A DNA stretch of 64,000 nt from Aquibium oceanicum (GTDB lineage Bacteria > Pseudomonadota > Alphaproteobacteria > Rhizobiales > Rhizobiaceae): positions 1,634,501 to 1,698,500 of the forward strand of contig NZ_CP018171.1 in NCBI RefSeq assembly GCF_001889605.1. The letters are read 5' to 3'. Positions 53,434 to 62,741 of the stretch are shown here, piece by piece. Made by a program: the position numbers and the translations under genes. The notes under the pieces were generated by a model, which was not told the origin of the DNA, did no database searches, and saw only the letters and a program-made list of their open reading frames with translations. How positions within the stretch are numbered: position 1 is the first letter of the stretch; each line of letters begins with the position of its first letter.

Positions 53434-54568
53434 TGATCACGCTTCCGCCCGAGAGCACGTGGACCTTGTATCCGGCGAAGATCTTCTGCGCCTCTCCGGC
53501 GGCATAGAGCGCCTGGTAGGCTTCGTGCGGGATCAGCGCGTGCTTCTCGTAGGCGCTGACGCCCTGCCGAGCCGCTTCGAGATCGTCCGTCTCGATGTGG
53601 AATTCCTCGCGCGCCGGTTCGCTGGACCACAGCCCCTTGCGCGCCGGCTTCTCCGATTTCGAGTAGACTTCCTGGATCGTCCAGGTGAGCAGCCAGGCGT
53701 TCTGCGGCCGGTGCACCTTGTCGAGAATGGCCTCGACGGTGGAATTGTTCTCGGTGATCCCGGCCGAATAGAACGGCCCCAGCACCACGCGGCGCAATTG
53801 CTTGGGGTGAAGCTCGGGAAAGTCCTTGTCGAGATTGCCGGCGATGGTGGCCGGCGACAGGCCGTAGGTCGAGTTCTTCTCGGCGAAATCGTCGAACCGG
53901 TGCGCGAGGGCGGGATTGAGCAGGCCCTCGACCGGCAGAGGGATCGGCACGGTCTCGGCGAGCTTGCCGTCGCGCGTGACCAGCATGTCGACGAGGTCGG
54001 GCGAGGAATCCTCCACCAGCGCCATGTAGACCAGCGGGAGGTTGGCGGAACCGTCGAACGCGCCCCAGTGCACGAGATAGTAGGGCCTGCGCGTGTTTGG
54101 ATTGACCGAGACCCGCACCGTCTTGGGCAGCACGAACGGGGGGAAGACGAGGCCGGTGCCGACGTCCTGGAGGTAGAGGCGCTCAGCCATCGAGCGCTGC
54201 AGCGACCTGGGGAAATCCTTGTGGCGCAGGATGAAATCCACCATCTCGGCGCGCAGTTCATCCGGCGGCGGAATGGCGGCCAGCCGCTGCTCGGCCGTGC
54301 GACGGTCGTGTTCCAGTTCGAGCACGTTCTGGAACACCGGAAAGCCGCTTTCGGCCCGCGAGATGCGGAAGCTCTCCACGAAGCCGAGCCGGTTGTTCCA
54401 GCAGGCGAAGGAGTTTTCCAGCCGCACGATGTATTCGCCGATGACCTGCGCCACCAGCAGGTGGTTCTGCAGCGGTGAGCGGTCGTCGCGCAGGAAGACG
54501 TCCAGCCCCGCCAGCGCGGCCGAAATCGCGTCGAAATAGCGAGCTGCTGCGGTGTCGGGCGGCTTCAT
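53423..54568 (-). CDS. Conserved hypothetical protein (381 aa), unknown family
   Basis: Soluble, no signal peptide or membrane helix, beginning MKPPDTAAARYFDAISAAL. The N-terminal 100 residues are helical (LVAQVIGEYIVRLENSFACW). The middle, around FVLPKTVRVSVNPNTRRPYYL near 146 and PLVYMALVEDSSPDLVDML near 178, looks beta-rich. The end is GYKVHVLSGGSVINDV. No catalytic signature is seen. Its place between the coiled-coil gene and Fic/AAA+ suggests a structural or adaptor role in the same assembly. Confidence 0.68.
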   Translation of the reverse strand: MKPPDTAAARYFDAISAALAGLDVFLRDDRSPLQNHLLVAQVIGEYIVRLENSFACWNNRLGFVESFRISRAESGFPVFQNVLELEHDRRTAEQRLAAIPPPDELRAEMVDFILRHKDFPRSLQRSMAERLYLQDVGTGLVFPPFVLPKTVRVSVNPNTRRPYYLVHWGAFDGSANLPLVYMALVEDSSPDLVDMLVTRDGKLAETVPIPLPVEGLLNPALAHRFDDFAEKNSTYGLSPATIAGNLDKDFPELHPKQLRRVVLGPFYSAGITENNSTVEAILDKVHRPQNAWLLTWTIQEVYSKSEKPARKGLWSSEPAREEFHIETDDLEAARQGVSAYEKHALIPHEAYQALYAAGEAQKIFAGYKVHVLSGGSVINDV

Positions 54569-54623
54569 GACGGCGCGGCCTTAGGCGATACCGGTGGCAT
54601 GGACAAACGTAGGTCCGCCTTCC

Positions 54624-55718
54624 TCAGGCGCTCGGCCTCACGTAGTCGGCCGCGTTGTGCTTCTTCATGACCTCGTCGAAGCGCCGCGCGAAGGCCTCGT
54701 CGGCCAGCTTCTTGCGCCGCTGGATGTCGGCGGTCGCGACCATGTTCTTCTCGTGCATTTCCAGAAGGTCGCCGATGTGCCGCTGCGCGGCGGCGCCAAT
54801 GCCGGCCATCGTCTGCTCGGCGGTGTTATCGACCTGGCTGCCGAGCGTGTTGATCTTGTGGGCGACGTCCTGCTGGGCCGCGGTCTTCAGTGAATCCTCC
54901 AGCGCCTTGTACAGCACGATGCGCTGCTCGGTATCGATCGTCAGCTTGTTGATGAGCGTGTTCTGCGCCGCGATCTGGTTGTTGAGCGAATCCACGAAGG
55001 TCTGGAACATGGAGGTGTAGCGCTCCAGCGTCTGGCTCTCGGCGAGCAGTTCCTGTTCCTTGGCCTGTCGCTCGTTGTATTCGGTCGCGAGCTTGGAGCG
55101 TTCGCCTTCCAGTTCGGTGCGCTGGGTCTGGTCGGTCGACGCGGCGATGCGGTTTTCCACGTCGAGCAGCATCGGGTTCAATTCCTCGATGCGCTTCTGC
55201 GTCTCCGTCAAGGTCTCGATGGTCGCCTTGCGCCGCTCGATCACCTGGCTCAGGCTCGCCTCAGAGGTCGCGTATCGCTGGTCAAGCACCTGCTTCTGCG
55301 CCTTGAGGATGCCGACGATCGTGTCGGACTTCGCCAGCAGTTCCTGAAGGTTGCCGGCGAGCGACATGTTGCGCACGCGCTCGGTGCGCATGCGCTGCTG
55401 GCGCTGCTTGGAGAAGATGCCCACGAAGCTTTCCCAGCCCGTGTAGTTCTTCATCGATTCGAACTCGGTGCCGAAGACGTTGGTGGCATCCTCCAGACCG
55501 ATGATCAGGTCGGCGATGTTGGCTTCCATCGTCTTCTGCTGCTTGAGCACGTCCTGGATGCGGGCGTTCTCGATGTCGAATTCGGCGTCGCCGATCTTCT
55601 GGTCGGATTGGGCAAACTTGTCGAGCACGATGCCCGATTGCTCGATCTTCGATCGCATCTCGTCGACGACGCGTTTCGTCTTGGCAATCTCGGCGTCGAA
55701 ATTCTGCAGCGTCGCCAT
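54624..55718 (-). CDS. Coiled-coil protein, TelA-like in general layout
   Basis: 364 aa, almost entirely helical. Heptad-rich segments cover about residues 5-65, 125-235 (RRKATIETLTETQKRIEELN) and 290-350. Between them lies MKNYTGWESFVGIFSKQRQQRM near 88. It is rich in Gln, Glu and Lys, with no membrane helix. The order of long helices ending in ALEDSLKTAAQQDVAHKIN and IQRRKKLADEAFARRFDEV recalls TelA (toxic-anion-resistance) proteins, but the match is too weak to assert. It is the first gene of the minus-strand set and may be the scaffold on which the ATPase acts. Confidence 0.68.
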   Translation of the reverse strand: MATLQNFDAEIAKTKRVVDEMRSKIEQSGIVLDKFAQSDQKIGDAEFDIENARIQDVLKQQKTMEANIADLIIGLEDATNVFGTEFESMKNYTGWESFVGIFSKQRQQRMRTERVRNMSLAGNLQELLAKSDTIVGILKAQKQVLDQRYATSEASLSQVIERRKATIETLTETQKRIEELNPMLLDVENRIAASTDQTQRTELEGERSKLATEYNERQAKEQELLAESQTLERYTSMFQTFVDSLNNQIAAQNTLINKLTIDTEQRIVLYKALEDSLKTAAQQDVAHKINTLGSQVDNTAEQTMAGIGAAAQRHIGDLLEMHEKNMVATADIQRRKKLADEAFARRFDEVMKKHNAADYVRPSA

Positions 55719-55861
55719 TCACACCCCCAAGGCTTCACGTCGCGTCAGGCGACGCGGCGAATATATGGATGGGATGTAACGATTGGAAGTCTCGGATGCT
55801 CGCCGGCGGGTAACATCCCGCGGGACTGCGAGGAAAACCCCGCCCGACCGCTGCCCGAGGC

Positions 55862-56257
55862 TCATTCCGGTTTCGGGTCCGCCTTCAGGTAGGCGATGAT
55901 GTTGGCCAGGTCCTCGTCCTTCTTCAGCCCCGCGAAGGCCATTTTTCCGCCGGGGACCTTGGCGCGCGGCGCCCGCAGGTACTCGGTCAGGTTGGCGTCG
56001 TCCCACACGAGCCCGGCCGCGCCGGCTTCCTTCATGGCCTTGGAGTATTTCGATCCGTAGCTTTCCAGCGTGCCGGCGGTCCGGCCATGCACGCCGGAGA
56101 GGTTCGGCCCGACCTTGTTCTTGTCGCCGACCGCGTCGTGGCAGGCCTTGCACTTGTTGAAGACCTTGAGGCCCGCCGCGGCATCGCCGTCGGCCATCGC
56201 CGGCATGGACGCCGCCAGTACTATCGCGCCAGCCTGAAGAACAACCCGGATCCGCAT
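55862..56257 (-). CDS. Class I cytochrome c (cytochrome c2-like)
   Basis: 131 aa. Signal peptide at about residues 1-22 (VVLQAGAIVLAASMPAMA). The heme motif CKACH lies at 36-40 and the axial methionine probably lies in GGKMAFAGL near 105. VGPNLSGVHGRTAG follows the heme site as in cytochromes c2/c550. It should carry electrons in the periplasm. It is co-directional with thymidine kinase and the downstream AAA+ gene set, separated from the latter by about 140 nt, so it is probably independent of both. Confidence 0.9.
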   Translation of the reverse strand: MRIRVVLQAGAIVLAASMPAMADGDAAAGLKVFNKCKACHDAVGDKNKVGPNLSGVHGRTAGTLESYGSKYSKAMKEAGAAGLVWDDANLTEYLRAPRAKVPGGKMAFAGLKKDEDLANIIAYLKADPKPE

Positions 56258-56362
56258 CGCTCAATCCCCCGTCGGCTATAAATCAGACGCCTGAATGCGA
56301 GGCTGGGATAGCAGAAGACGTGCCGCTCGGCGCAGGCGCGAATTGTCACAACCCGCCCGGCC

Positions 56363-56974
56363 TCATCGCCGCACGAAACCGATCATGTCCTCCGCCGGCC
56401 AGCGGCCCATCTCCTCTTCCCAGTGGCGCCGGCACAGCGACACGTAGACGTCCTTGCCGATCGCGACCTGTTCGCCCTCCCGCGCCACCTTGCCGTCCGC
56501 CCCGAGCCGCACGACCATGGTCGCCTTGCGCCCGCAGCGGCAGATGGTGCGCACCTCGCGCAGTTCGTCGGCGATCGCCAGCAGCGCGCGCGAGCCGGGA
56601 AACAGATTGCCCTGGAAGTCGGTCCTCAACCCGTAGCACATGACCGGGATGCCGAGACGGTCGGCCACCCTGGCAAGCTGCCAGACCTGCTCTTCCTCCA
56701 GAAACTGCGCCTCGTCGACGAACACGCAATGGATCGATTCGTGCCCGTGGCGCTCTGCGATCCGCGCGTAAAGGTCGTCGCCGCTGCGGAACATGTGCGC
56801 ATCCGATTCCAGGCCGATTCGCGACGAGATGTACCCCGCGTCGTCTTTCCGGTAATGACCGGCGACGAACAGCATCGTCTCCATGCCGCCTTCCCGGTAG
56901 TTGTAGGATGCCTGCAGCAGCATCGTCGACTTGCCGGCGTTCATGGTCGCGTAGTGGAAGTAGAGCTTGGCCAT
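56363..56974 (-). CDS. tdk: Thymidine kinase
   Basis: 203 aa type II thymidine kinase. P-loop ATMNAGKST at residues 9-17, catalytic FVDEAQF near 90, substrate lasso region YGLRTDFQGNLFPGS near 118. The zinc-site cysteines are in CRCGRK near 144 and CRRH near 183. Length and motifs are normal. It salvages thymidine to dTMP in the cytoplasm. It is divergent from choX. Confidence 0.94.
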   Translation of the reverse strand: MAKLYFHYATMNAGKSTMLLQASYNYREGGMETMLFVAGHYRKDDAGYISSRIGLESDAHMFRSGDDLYARIAERHGHESIHCVFVDEAQFLEEEQVWQLARVADRLGIPVMCYGLRTDFQGNLFPGSRALLAIADELREVRTICRCGRKATMVVRLGADGKVAREGEQVAIGKDVYVSLCRRHWEEEMGRWPAEDMIGFVRR

Positions 56975-57213
56975 GCGCAGCCTTTAAGCGCAGTTTTGCG
57001 CCGCATGGGAGTCGCCAGCCCTCTGCCGCGCCCGAAAAAGAGCCCCGTCCACGACGAAAAGCCGGCTTTGGCCGCCGCGGCGACCTCAAACGCCGCCTTC
57101 GGCTGTGCAAGTACCTTGAAACGGCACCGAAATGGTGTTTGGCTCAGGCGATCGTTAGAACAGCGGAGCGGCGCCATCATGCCGTGGCCGCGAAGGCAAC
57201 GGGAGTATCCAGA

Positions 57214-58158
57214 ATGAACCAGTTCAAGGCTTGCGCCATCGCGGTTGGGTTCGCGGCGGCGACGACGTCGGGCGCGCTCGCGGCCGATCCGGAAAGCTGC
57301 CGCGAGATCGTCTTCTCCGACGTCGGGTGGACGGACATCACCGCCACGACCGCCACCGCGTCGGTGGTGCTCGACGCGCTCGGCTACGAACCCTCGGTGG
57401 AAATCCTGTCGGTGCCGGTCACCTACACCTCGCTGAAGAGCGGCGACGTCGATGTCTTCCTCGGCAACTGGATGCCTACGATGGAAGCCGACATCGCGCC
57501 TTACCGCGAAGACGGCACCGTCAAGACGCTGGTGACCAACCTCGAAGGCGCCAAGTACACGCTCGCCGTACCGCAATACACCTTCGAGAAGGGCCTCAAG
57601 AGCTTCCAGGATATCGCCAAGTTCCAGACCGAACTCGACGGCAAGATCTACGGCATCGAGGCTGGCAACGACGGCAATCGCCTGATCCTCGACATGATCT
57701 CCAGCGACCAGTACGGCCTCGGCGGCTTCGAACTGGTCGAGAGCTCCGAAGCCGGCATGCTGTCGGCCGTCAAGAAGGCGGCGGGCAAGGAGGAGGACGT
57801 CGTCTTCCTCGGCTGGGAGCCGCATCCCATGAACGCCAACATCGACATGGCTTATCTTTCGGGCGGTGACGACGTTTTCGGTGCCAATTACGGTGGCGCC
57901 ACCGTGCACACCAACGTCCGCGCGGACCTTCCGGAGGAATGTCCGAACCTGGCGAAGTTCCTGACCAATCTCGTCTTCTCGCTCGAGATGGAGAACGAGA
58001 TCATGGGCGCGATCCTCGACGAGGGCGAGGATCCCCAGGCGGCGGCGACGGAATGGCTGAAGGCCAATCCCGGCGCCATCGAACCCTGGCTCGCCGGCGT
58101 CACCACGCTCGACGGCGGCGACGCCATGCCGGCGGTGAAATCGGCGCTGGGAATGTGA
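57214..58158 (+). CDS. choX: Choline/betaine ABC transporter binding protein ChoX
   Basis: 314 aa from ATG 57214 (GGGAG upstream). Signal peptide at about 1-24 (ACAIAVGFAAATTSGALAA). The OpuAC-type fold shows FSDVGWTDITATTATASVVL near residue 34, VDVFLGNWMPTM near 76 and VFLGWEPHPMNANIDM near 192. These hold the tryptophans and aspartate of the aromatic box that binds the quaternary ammonium group in Sinorhizobium ChoX. First gene of choXWV. A strong hairpin follows before choW. Confidence 0.9.
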   Translation: MNQFKACAIAVGFAAATTSGALAADPESCREIVFSDVGWTDITATTATASVVLDALGYEPSVEILSVPVTYTSLKSGDVDVFLGNWMPTMEADIAPYREDGTVKTLVTNLEGAKYTLAVPQYTFEKGLKSFQDIAKFQTELDGKIYGIEAGNDGNRLILDMISSDQYGLGGFELVESSEAGMLSAVKKAAGKEEDVVFLGWEPHPMNANIDMAYLSGGDDVFGANYGGATVHTNVRADLPEECPNLAKFLTNLVFSLEMENEIMGAILDEGEDPQAAATEWLKANPGAIEPWLAGVTTLDGGDAMPAVKSALGM

Positions 58159-58186
58159 TCGTCCGCTCGGGGGAGCAGATGGTTCT

Positions 58187-58213
58187 CGGCGGCCGGACCA
58201 CGTCCGGCCGCCG
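58187..58213 (+). terminator. Perfect 11-bp hairpin between choX and choW
   Basis: CGGCGGCCGGA (58187-58197), five bases, TCCGGCCGCCG (58203-58213), then TTTCGTT. This resembles a partial intrinsic terminator and would give more binding protein than permease. Confidence 0.7.
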
Positions 58214-58253
58214 TTTCGTTGGGGAATTATGAACGCCTGAGGGGTGGCCTGCG

Positions 58254-59114
58254 ATGGATCCGGTTTCGGCGTGGATTGCCGATCGCGACAACAAGATTCC
58301 GGTCGGAGACTGGGGCCGCCAGTTCTTCGACTTTCTCACCGACAACTTCGAATGGTTCTTCGACAGCGTTGCCGACGGGCTAACCGCCGTCCTCGACGGC
58401 GTCGCCGACCTGCTCCTGCTGTTGCCGCCGGTCCTCGTCGTGCTGCTCATCGCCGCCTTCGCCTGGTGGCTGAAGAAATCCTGGAAGCTGGCGCTCGGCG
58501 TGGCGCTCGGCCTTCTCTTCATCATCAACCAGGATCTGTGGAAGGAGACGATCGAGACGCTCGTGCTGGTCGTCGCAGCGGCGACCTGTTCCATGGCGAT
58601 CGGCGTACCGATCGGCATCTTCGCCGCGCACAACGAGCGCGTCTACAAGGTCCTCCTGCCGATCCTCGACCTCATGCAGACGCTGCCGACCTTCGTCTAC
58701 CTGATCCCGATCCTGATCCTGTTCGGGCTGGGCATCGCGCCGGGCCTCATCGTCACCGTCATCTTTGCCATGCCGGCGCCCATCCGCCTGACCTATTTGG
58801 GCATCACTTCGGTGCCGAAGCCCATGTTGGAGGCCGGCCAGAGTTTCGGTGCGACCAAGAGCCAGCTTTTGTGGAAGGTCGAGCTTCCCGCCGCGCTGCC
58901 CACCATCATGGCGGGCCTCACCCAGTGCATCATGCTGTCGCTATCCATGGTGGTGATCGCGGCGCTGATCGGCGCCAACGGGCTCGGCAAGCCGGTGGTG
59001 CGGGCGCTCAACACCGTCAACATTCCGCTCGGCCTTGAAGCCGGGCTGGCCATCGTCATCCTGGCCATCATCCTCGACCGTGTTGCCCGCATCGGACAGG
59101 GGAAAGCGAAATGA
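58254..59114 (+). CDS. choW: Choline/betaine ABC transporter permease ChoW
   Basis: 286 aa ProW-type permease. About six membrane helices follow an N-terminal amphipathic region (NKIPVGDWGRQFFDFLTDNF). The family loop EAGQSFGATKSQLLWKVELPAALP, split near residues 195-218, is the ATPase docking segment, and GLTQCIMLSLSMVVIAALIGANGLG follows. Its stop overlaps the choV start (ATGA). Confidence 0.92.
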   Translation: MDPVSAWIADRDNKIPVGDWGRQFFDFLTDNFEWFFDSVADGLTAVLDGVADLLLLLPPVLVVLLIAAFAWWLKKSWKLALGVALGLLFIINQDLWKETIETLVLVVAAATCSMAIGVPIGIFAAHNERVYKVLLPILDLMQTLPTFVYLIPILILFGLGIAPGLIVTVIFAMPAPIRLTYLGITSVPKPMLEAGQSFGATKSQLLWKVELPAALPTIMAGLTQCIMLSLSMVVIAALIGANGLGKPVVRALNTVNIPLGLEAGLAIVILAIILDRVARIGQGKAK

Positions 59115-60292
59115 GCACGGCGGTCGAGTTCAGGAACGTCGATATCATCTTCGGCGAGGACACGAGCCAGGCCGTCGCCATGCTCGACGCCGGCGCGACC
59201 CGCCAGGAAATCCTCGAAAAGACCGGCGCCGTGCTCGGCTGCGCGGGCTGCAACCTGACCGTCGAGGAAGGCGAAATCTCAGTGCTGATGGGCTTGTCCG
59301 GGTCCGGCAAGTCGACGCTACTGCGCGCCGTCAACGGCCTCAATCCGGTGACGCGCGGCGAGGTGGTCGTCCATGACGGCGACTGGTCGGCCGACGTCGT
59401 CTCCTGCGGGCCGGACAATCTGCGCAAGATCCGGCGCGAATGTGTAGCCATGGTGTTCCAGCAGTTCGCGCTCCTGCCCTGGCGCAGCGTCGCCGAGAAC
59501 GTCGGCTTCGGCCTCGAACTGGCAGGCGTTCCCGTCGCAGAGCGCAAGGAGCGCGTGAAGAGACAGCTCGAACTCGTCGGCCTGTCGCAGTGGGCGGATA
59601 AGCATGCCCACGAGCTTTCCGGCGGCATGCAGCAGCGCGTGGGTCTCGCGCGCGCCTTCGCCACCGAGGCGCCGATCCTCCTGATGGACGAGCCTTTTTC
59701 CGCGCTCGACCCGCTGATCCGCACCAAGCTGCAGGACGAACTGCTGCAGCTTCAGGCCGACCTCAAGAAGACGATCATCTTCGTCTCGCACGACCTCGAA
59801 GAGGCGCTGAAGATCGGCAACCGCATCACCATCATGGAGAGCGGCCGCATCGTCCAGTCCGGCTCCCCGGAGGACATCGTTCTGAAGCCCGCCAACGACT
59901 ACGTGCGCGACTTCATCGCCAACGTGAACCCGCTGTCGGTGCTCACCGCCTGGAACGTCATGCGCGACCGCCGCGACCTTGAGGCTGCGGGCGAGGGCTG
60001 GCTCTGGCTCGACCGCCGCCAGACCACGCGCTTCCGCCTCGACGAGAACTTCATGGTCATCGCCGCCGAGCACAATGGCGAGCCGGCGGCCTGGACGTCC
60101 TGCGACGACCTCGAAGCGGTGCCGCGCGACCGGCCGCCCGTCTTCTGGGCCAAGCCCGGCACCTCGCTGAAGACGGTCATGCACGCCATGCACCAGTCCC
60201 AGACCGCGCCGGTGGCGCTGTTCGACGAGCAGACCCGCTTCATCGGCGCCATCGGCGTGCGCGACGTACTGCGGGCGGTGCTGCGCCGCTGA
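59111..60292 (+). CDS. choV: Choline/betaine ABC transporter ATPase ChoV
   Basis: 393 aa ProV-type ATPase. The family-specific N-terminal stretch FRNVDIIFGEDTSQAVAMLD precedes Walker A GLSGSGKST near residue 62. Signature LSGGMQQRVGLARAF near 172, Walker B ILLMDEPFSALD, and H-loop VSHDLEEAL follow. A C-terminal domain of about 110 residues holds a reduced CBS-type region (TSLKTVMHAMHQSQTAPVALF split near 350-370). Completes the importer that brings choline or betaine into the cell. Confidence 0.93.
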   Translation: MSTAVEFRNVDIIFGEDTSQAVAMLDAGATRQEILEKTGAVLGCAGCNLTVEEGEISVLMGLSGSGKSTLLRAVNGLNPVTRGEVVVHDGDWSADVVSCGPDNLRKIRRECVAMVFQQFALLPWRSVAENVGFGLELAGVPVAERKERVKRQLELVGLSQWADKHAHELSGGMQQRVGLARAFATEAPILLMDEPFSALDPLIRTKLQDELLQLQADLKKTIIFVSHDLEEALKIGNRITIMESGRIVQSGSPEDIVLKPANDYVRDFIANVNPLSVLTAWNVMRDRRDLEAAGEGWLWLDRRQTTRFRLDENFMVIAAEHNGEPAAWTSCDDLEAVPRDRPPVFWAKPGTSLKTVMHAMHQSQTAPVALFDEQTRFIGAIGVRDVLRAVLRR

Positions 60293-60448
60293 TCCTCGGG
60301 CGGGGCGAACGAGCCCTGTCGCAATCGGTGCATTCCACGGCTGTTTTGGGACGGCGGCGGCTTTGCCAGTCGGGCTTGTATGCGCGCCGTGCGGAAGGAC
60401 GCTCGATCCGCCGCGCCGAAGATTGCGAAATCCGCCGGGGGAGCCGAG

Positions 60449-62128
60449 ATGGCCGAATACAAGTCCGACATCGAGATCGCGCGCGCCGCGAAGAAGAAGC
60501 CGATCATGGAGGTCGGCGGCAAGCTCGGCATTCCGTTCGAGCACCTCCTGCCCTACGGCCACGACAAGGCGAAGATCTCGGCAGATTTCATCGCCTCCAA
60601 GCGCGGCGGCAAGGACGGCAAGCTGATTCTGGTCACTGCCATCAACCCGACGCCGGCCGGCGAGGGAAAGACGACCACGACGGTCGGCCTCGGCGATGGC
60701 CTCAACCGCATCGGCAAGAAGGCCATCACCTGCATCCGCGAAGCCTCACTCGGGCCGAACTTCGGCGTCAAGGGTGGGGCGGCCGGCGGCGGCTACGCCC
60801 AGGTGGTGCCCATGGAGGACATGAACCTCCACTTCACCGGCGACTTCCACGCCATCACCACCGCCCACAACCTCCTCTCGGCGCTGATCGACAACCACAT
60901 CTACTGGGGCAACGAGCTCGGCATCGACACCCGCCGCGTGGTGTGGCGCCGCGTCATGGACATGAACGACCGTGCCCTGCGCGAGATCGTCTGCTCGCTC
61001 GGCGGCGTTGCCAACGGCTATCCGCGCGAAGGCGGCTTCGACATCACCGTCGCCTCCGAGGTGATGGCGATCCTGTGCCTTGCTTCCGATCTGAAGGACC
61101 TGCAGAAGCGCATCGGCGACATCATCGTCGCCTATCGTCGCGACAAGACCCCGGTCTACGCCCGCGACCTGAAGGCCGACGGTGCGATGGCGGTGGTGCT
61201 CAAGGACGCCATGCAGCCCAACCTCGTCCAGACCCTGGAGAACAACCCGGCCTTCGTGCATGGCGGTCCCTTCGCCAACATCGCGCACGGCTGCAACTCG
61301 GTCGTCGCCACCACCACGGCGCTCAAGCTCGCCGACTACGTCGTTACCGAAGCTGGCTTCGGCGCCGATCTCGGCGCGGAAAAGTTCTTCGACATCAAGT
61401 GCCGCAAGGCCGGACTGAAGCCCGCGGCCGCCGTGATCGTCGCGACCGTTCGCGCCATGAAGATGAACGGCGGCGTCAAGAAGGAAGACCTCGGCCAGGA
61501 GGACGTCGAGGCGGTGAAGAAGGGCTGCGCCAATCTCGGCCGCCACATCGAGAACGTGAAGCAGTTCGGAGTGCCGGTGGTGGTCGCGATGAACCACTTC
61601 GTCTCCGACACCGACGCCGAGATCGCGGCGATGAAGGAATATGTCGCCAGCCAGGGGTCCGAAGCGATCCTGTGCAAGCACTGGGCGCACGGCTCCGCCG
61701 GTATCGAGGAACTGGCCAACAAGGTCTTGGAACTCGCCGAGAGCGGCGCTGCGCAGTTCTCGCCGCTCTATCCCGACGACATGCCGCTGTTCGAGAAGAT
61801 CAACACCGTGGTCAAGCGCATCTACCGCGGCTCGGAGGCGATCGCCGACAAGTCGGTGCGTGACCAGCTGCACCAGTGGGAGCGGGCTGGCTACGGCAAT
61901 TTGCCTGTCTGCATGGCCAAGACGCAGTATTCGTTCTCGACCGACCCGGCTCTACGCGGCGCGCCGACCGGCCACGTCGTACCGGTGCGCGAAGTGAGGC
62001 TCTCGGCCGGCGCCGGCTTCGTCGTGGCGATCTGCGGCGAGATCATGACCATGCCGGGCCTGCCCAAGGCGCCCTCGTCAGAAAAGATCTTCCTCAACGA
62101 GATGGGCCAGATCGAGGGCCTTTTCTAA
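60449..62128 (+). CDS. fhs: Formate-tetrahydrofolate ligase
   Basis: 559 aa from ATG 60449 with GGGGGAG upstream. ATP-dependent formation of 10-formyl-THF from formate. P-loop-like [15 protein letters not shown] near residue 68; [22 protein letters not shown], spread over 96-118, binds ligands; [16 protein letters not shown] lies near 312; and the C-terminus has [13 protein letters not shown]. Length is normal. It lies 156 nt after choV on the same strand. Choline and betaine breakdown releases one-carbon units, so the neighbourhood makes metabolic sense, though co-transcription is not proven. Confidence 0.96.
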   Translation: MAEYKSDIEIARAAKKKPIMEVGGKLGIPFEHLLPYGHDKAKISADFIASKRGGKDGKLILVTAINPTPAGEGKTTTTVGLGDGLNRIGKKAITCIREASLGPNFGVKGGAAGGGYAQVVPMEDMNLHFTGDFHAITTAHNLLSALIDNHIYWGNELGIDTRRVVWRRVMDMNDRALREIVCSLGGVANGYPREGGFDITVASEVMAILCLASDLKDLQKRIGDIIVAYRRDKTPVYARDLKADGAMAVVLKDAMQPNLVQTLENNPAFVHGGPFANIAHGCNSVVATTTALKLADYVVTEAGFGADLGAEKFFDIKCRKAGLKPAAAVIVATVRAMKMNGGVKKEDLGQEDVEAVKKGCANLGRHIENVKQFGVPVVVAMNHFVSDTDAEIAAMKEYVASQGSEAILCKHWAHGSAGIEELANKVLELAESGAAQFSPLYPDDMPLFEKINTVVKRIYRGSEAIADKSVRDQLHQWERAGYGNLPVCMAKTQYSFSTDPALRGAPTGHVVPVREVRLSAGAGFVVAICGEIMTMPGLPKAPSSEKIFLNEMGQIEGLF

Positions 62129-62293
62129 GACGGATGTCCCGGTGCCGGAACCGGTGTCGGATAAGACATGCACAGGAACGGACCCCCGAGGCGCAGGGCG
62201 CGCGTCTGAAGATCGTGACGCGCTCTCGCGCCTCCATCCGGGCGTCAGAGCCGGCGCCCTGCGGCGCAGGCGAAGGCGATTGCCGGAAACGGA

Positions 62294-62599
62294 TTAGCCG
62301 GCCGGCTTCTGCTCCTTGTCGTCGTCTTCCTCGCGCACGATCTCGATCTTCACCCGGGTGATCAGCGCGGCGACGGCGCCGAGGATTGCGAGCCAGGGTG
62401 CCGCCAGTACCACCGCGCCGCCGGCCAGCACGCCGATCGTCAGTGGCGTTTCGAGGTAGATGTCGCCGTCCTCCGCCCTGAGCCGAAGCTGCCGCACGTT
62501 ACCCTCGGCGAGAATCTCCTTCACCCGCTCGACCAGTTCGTTGCCCGCGAGTTCGATCTCCTCGGTGAATGTCCGCTTCTGGTCCAATCGCTCGTCCAT
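62294..62599 (-). CDS. DUF4342 family protein with membrane segment
   Basis: 101 aa from ATG 62599, about 9 nt after AGGAAGG; two in-frame upstream ATGs are less well placed. Residues 8-35 (QKRTFTEEIELAGNELVERVKEI, split) form the conserved helix of DUF4342. The middle has LRAEDGDIYLETPLTIGVLAGG, and a hydrophobic helix follows at about 52-78. The tail is acidic (REEDDDKEQKPAG). Function is unknown for this family. It is monocistronic between fhs and the PAP2 gene. Confidence 0.75.
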   Translation of the reverse strand: MDERLDQKRTFTEEIELAGNELVERVKEILAEGNVRQLRLRAEDGDIYLETPLTIGVLAGGAVVLAAPWLAILGAVAALITRVKIEIVREEDDDKEQKPAG

Positions 62600-62741
62600 G
62601 ACTTTCATCCTTCCTGTCCTATGTGAAATGCCGGTATGCATGATCTATGTGTACGCACAGGATAGAGGAGCCGCGGGGCGTGGCATTGATTTTGCGCAAG
62701 CGTGAGGCGGCGACGACCCTGCCGCGGACGGAGGGACGGAC

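Noticed and set aside
60293..60448. A folate-type riboswitch before fhs
   Set aside because: The leader is GC-rich and can fold, but I could not match any conserved riboswitch core by eye.
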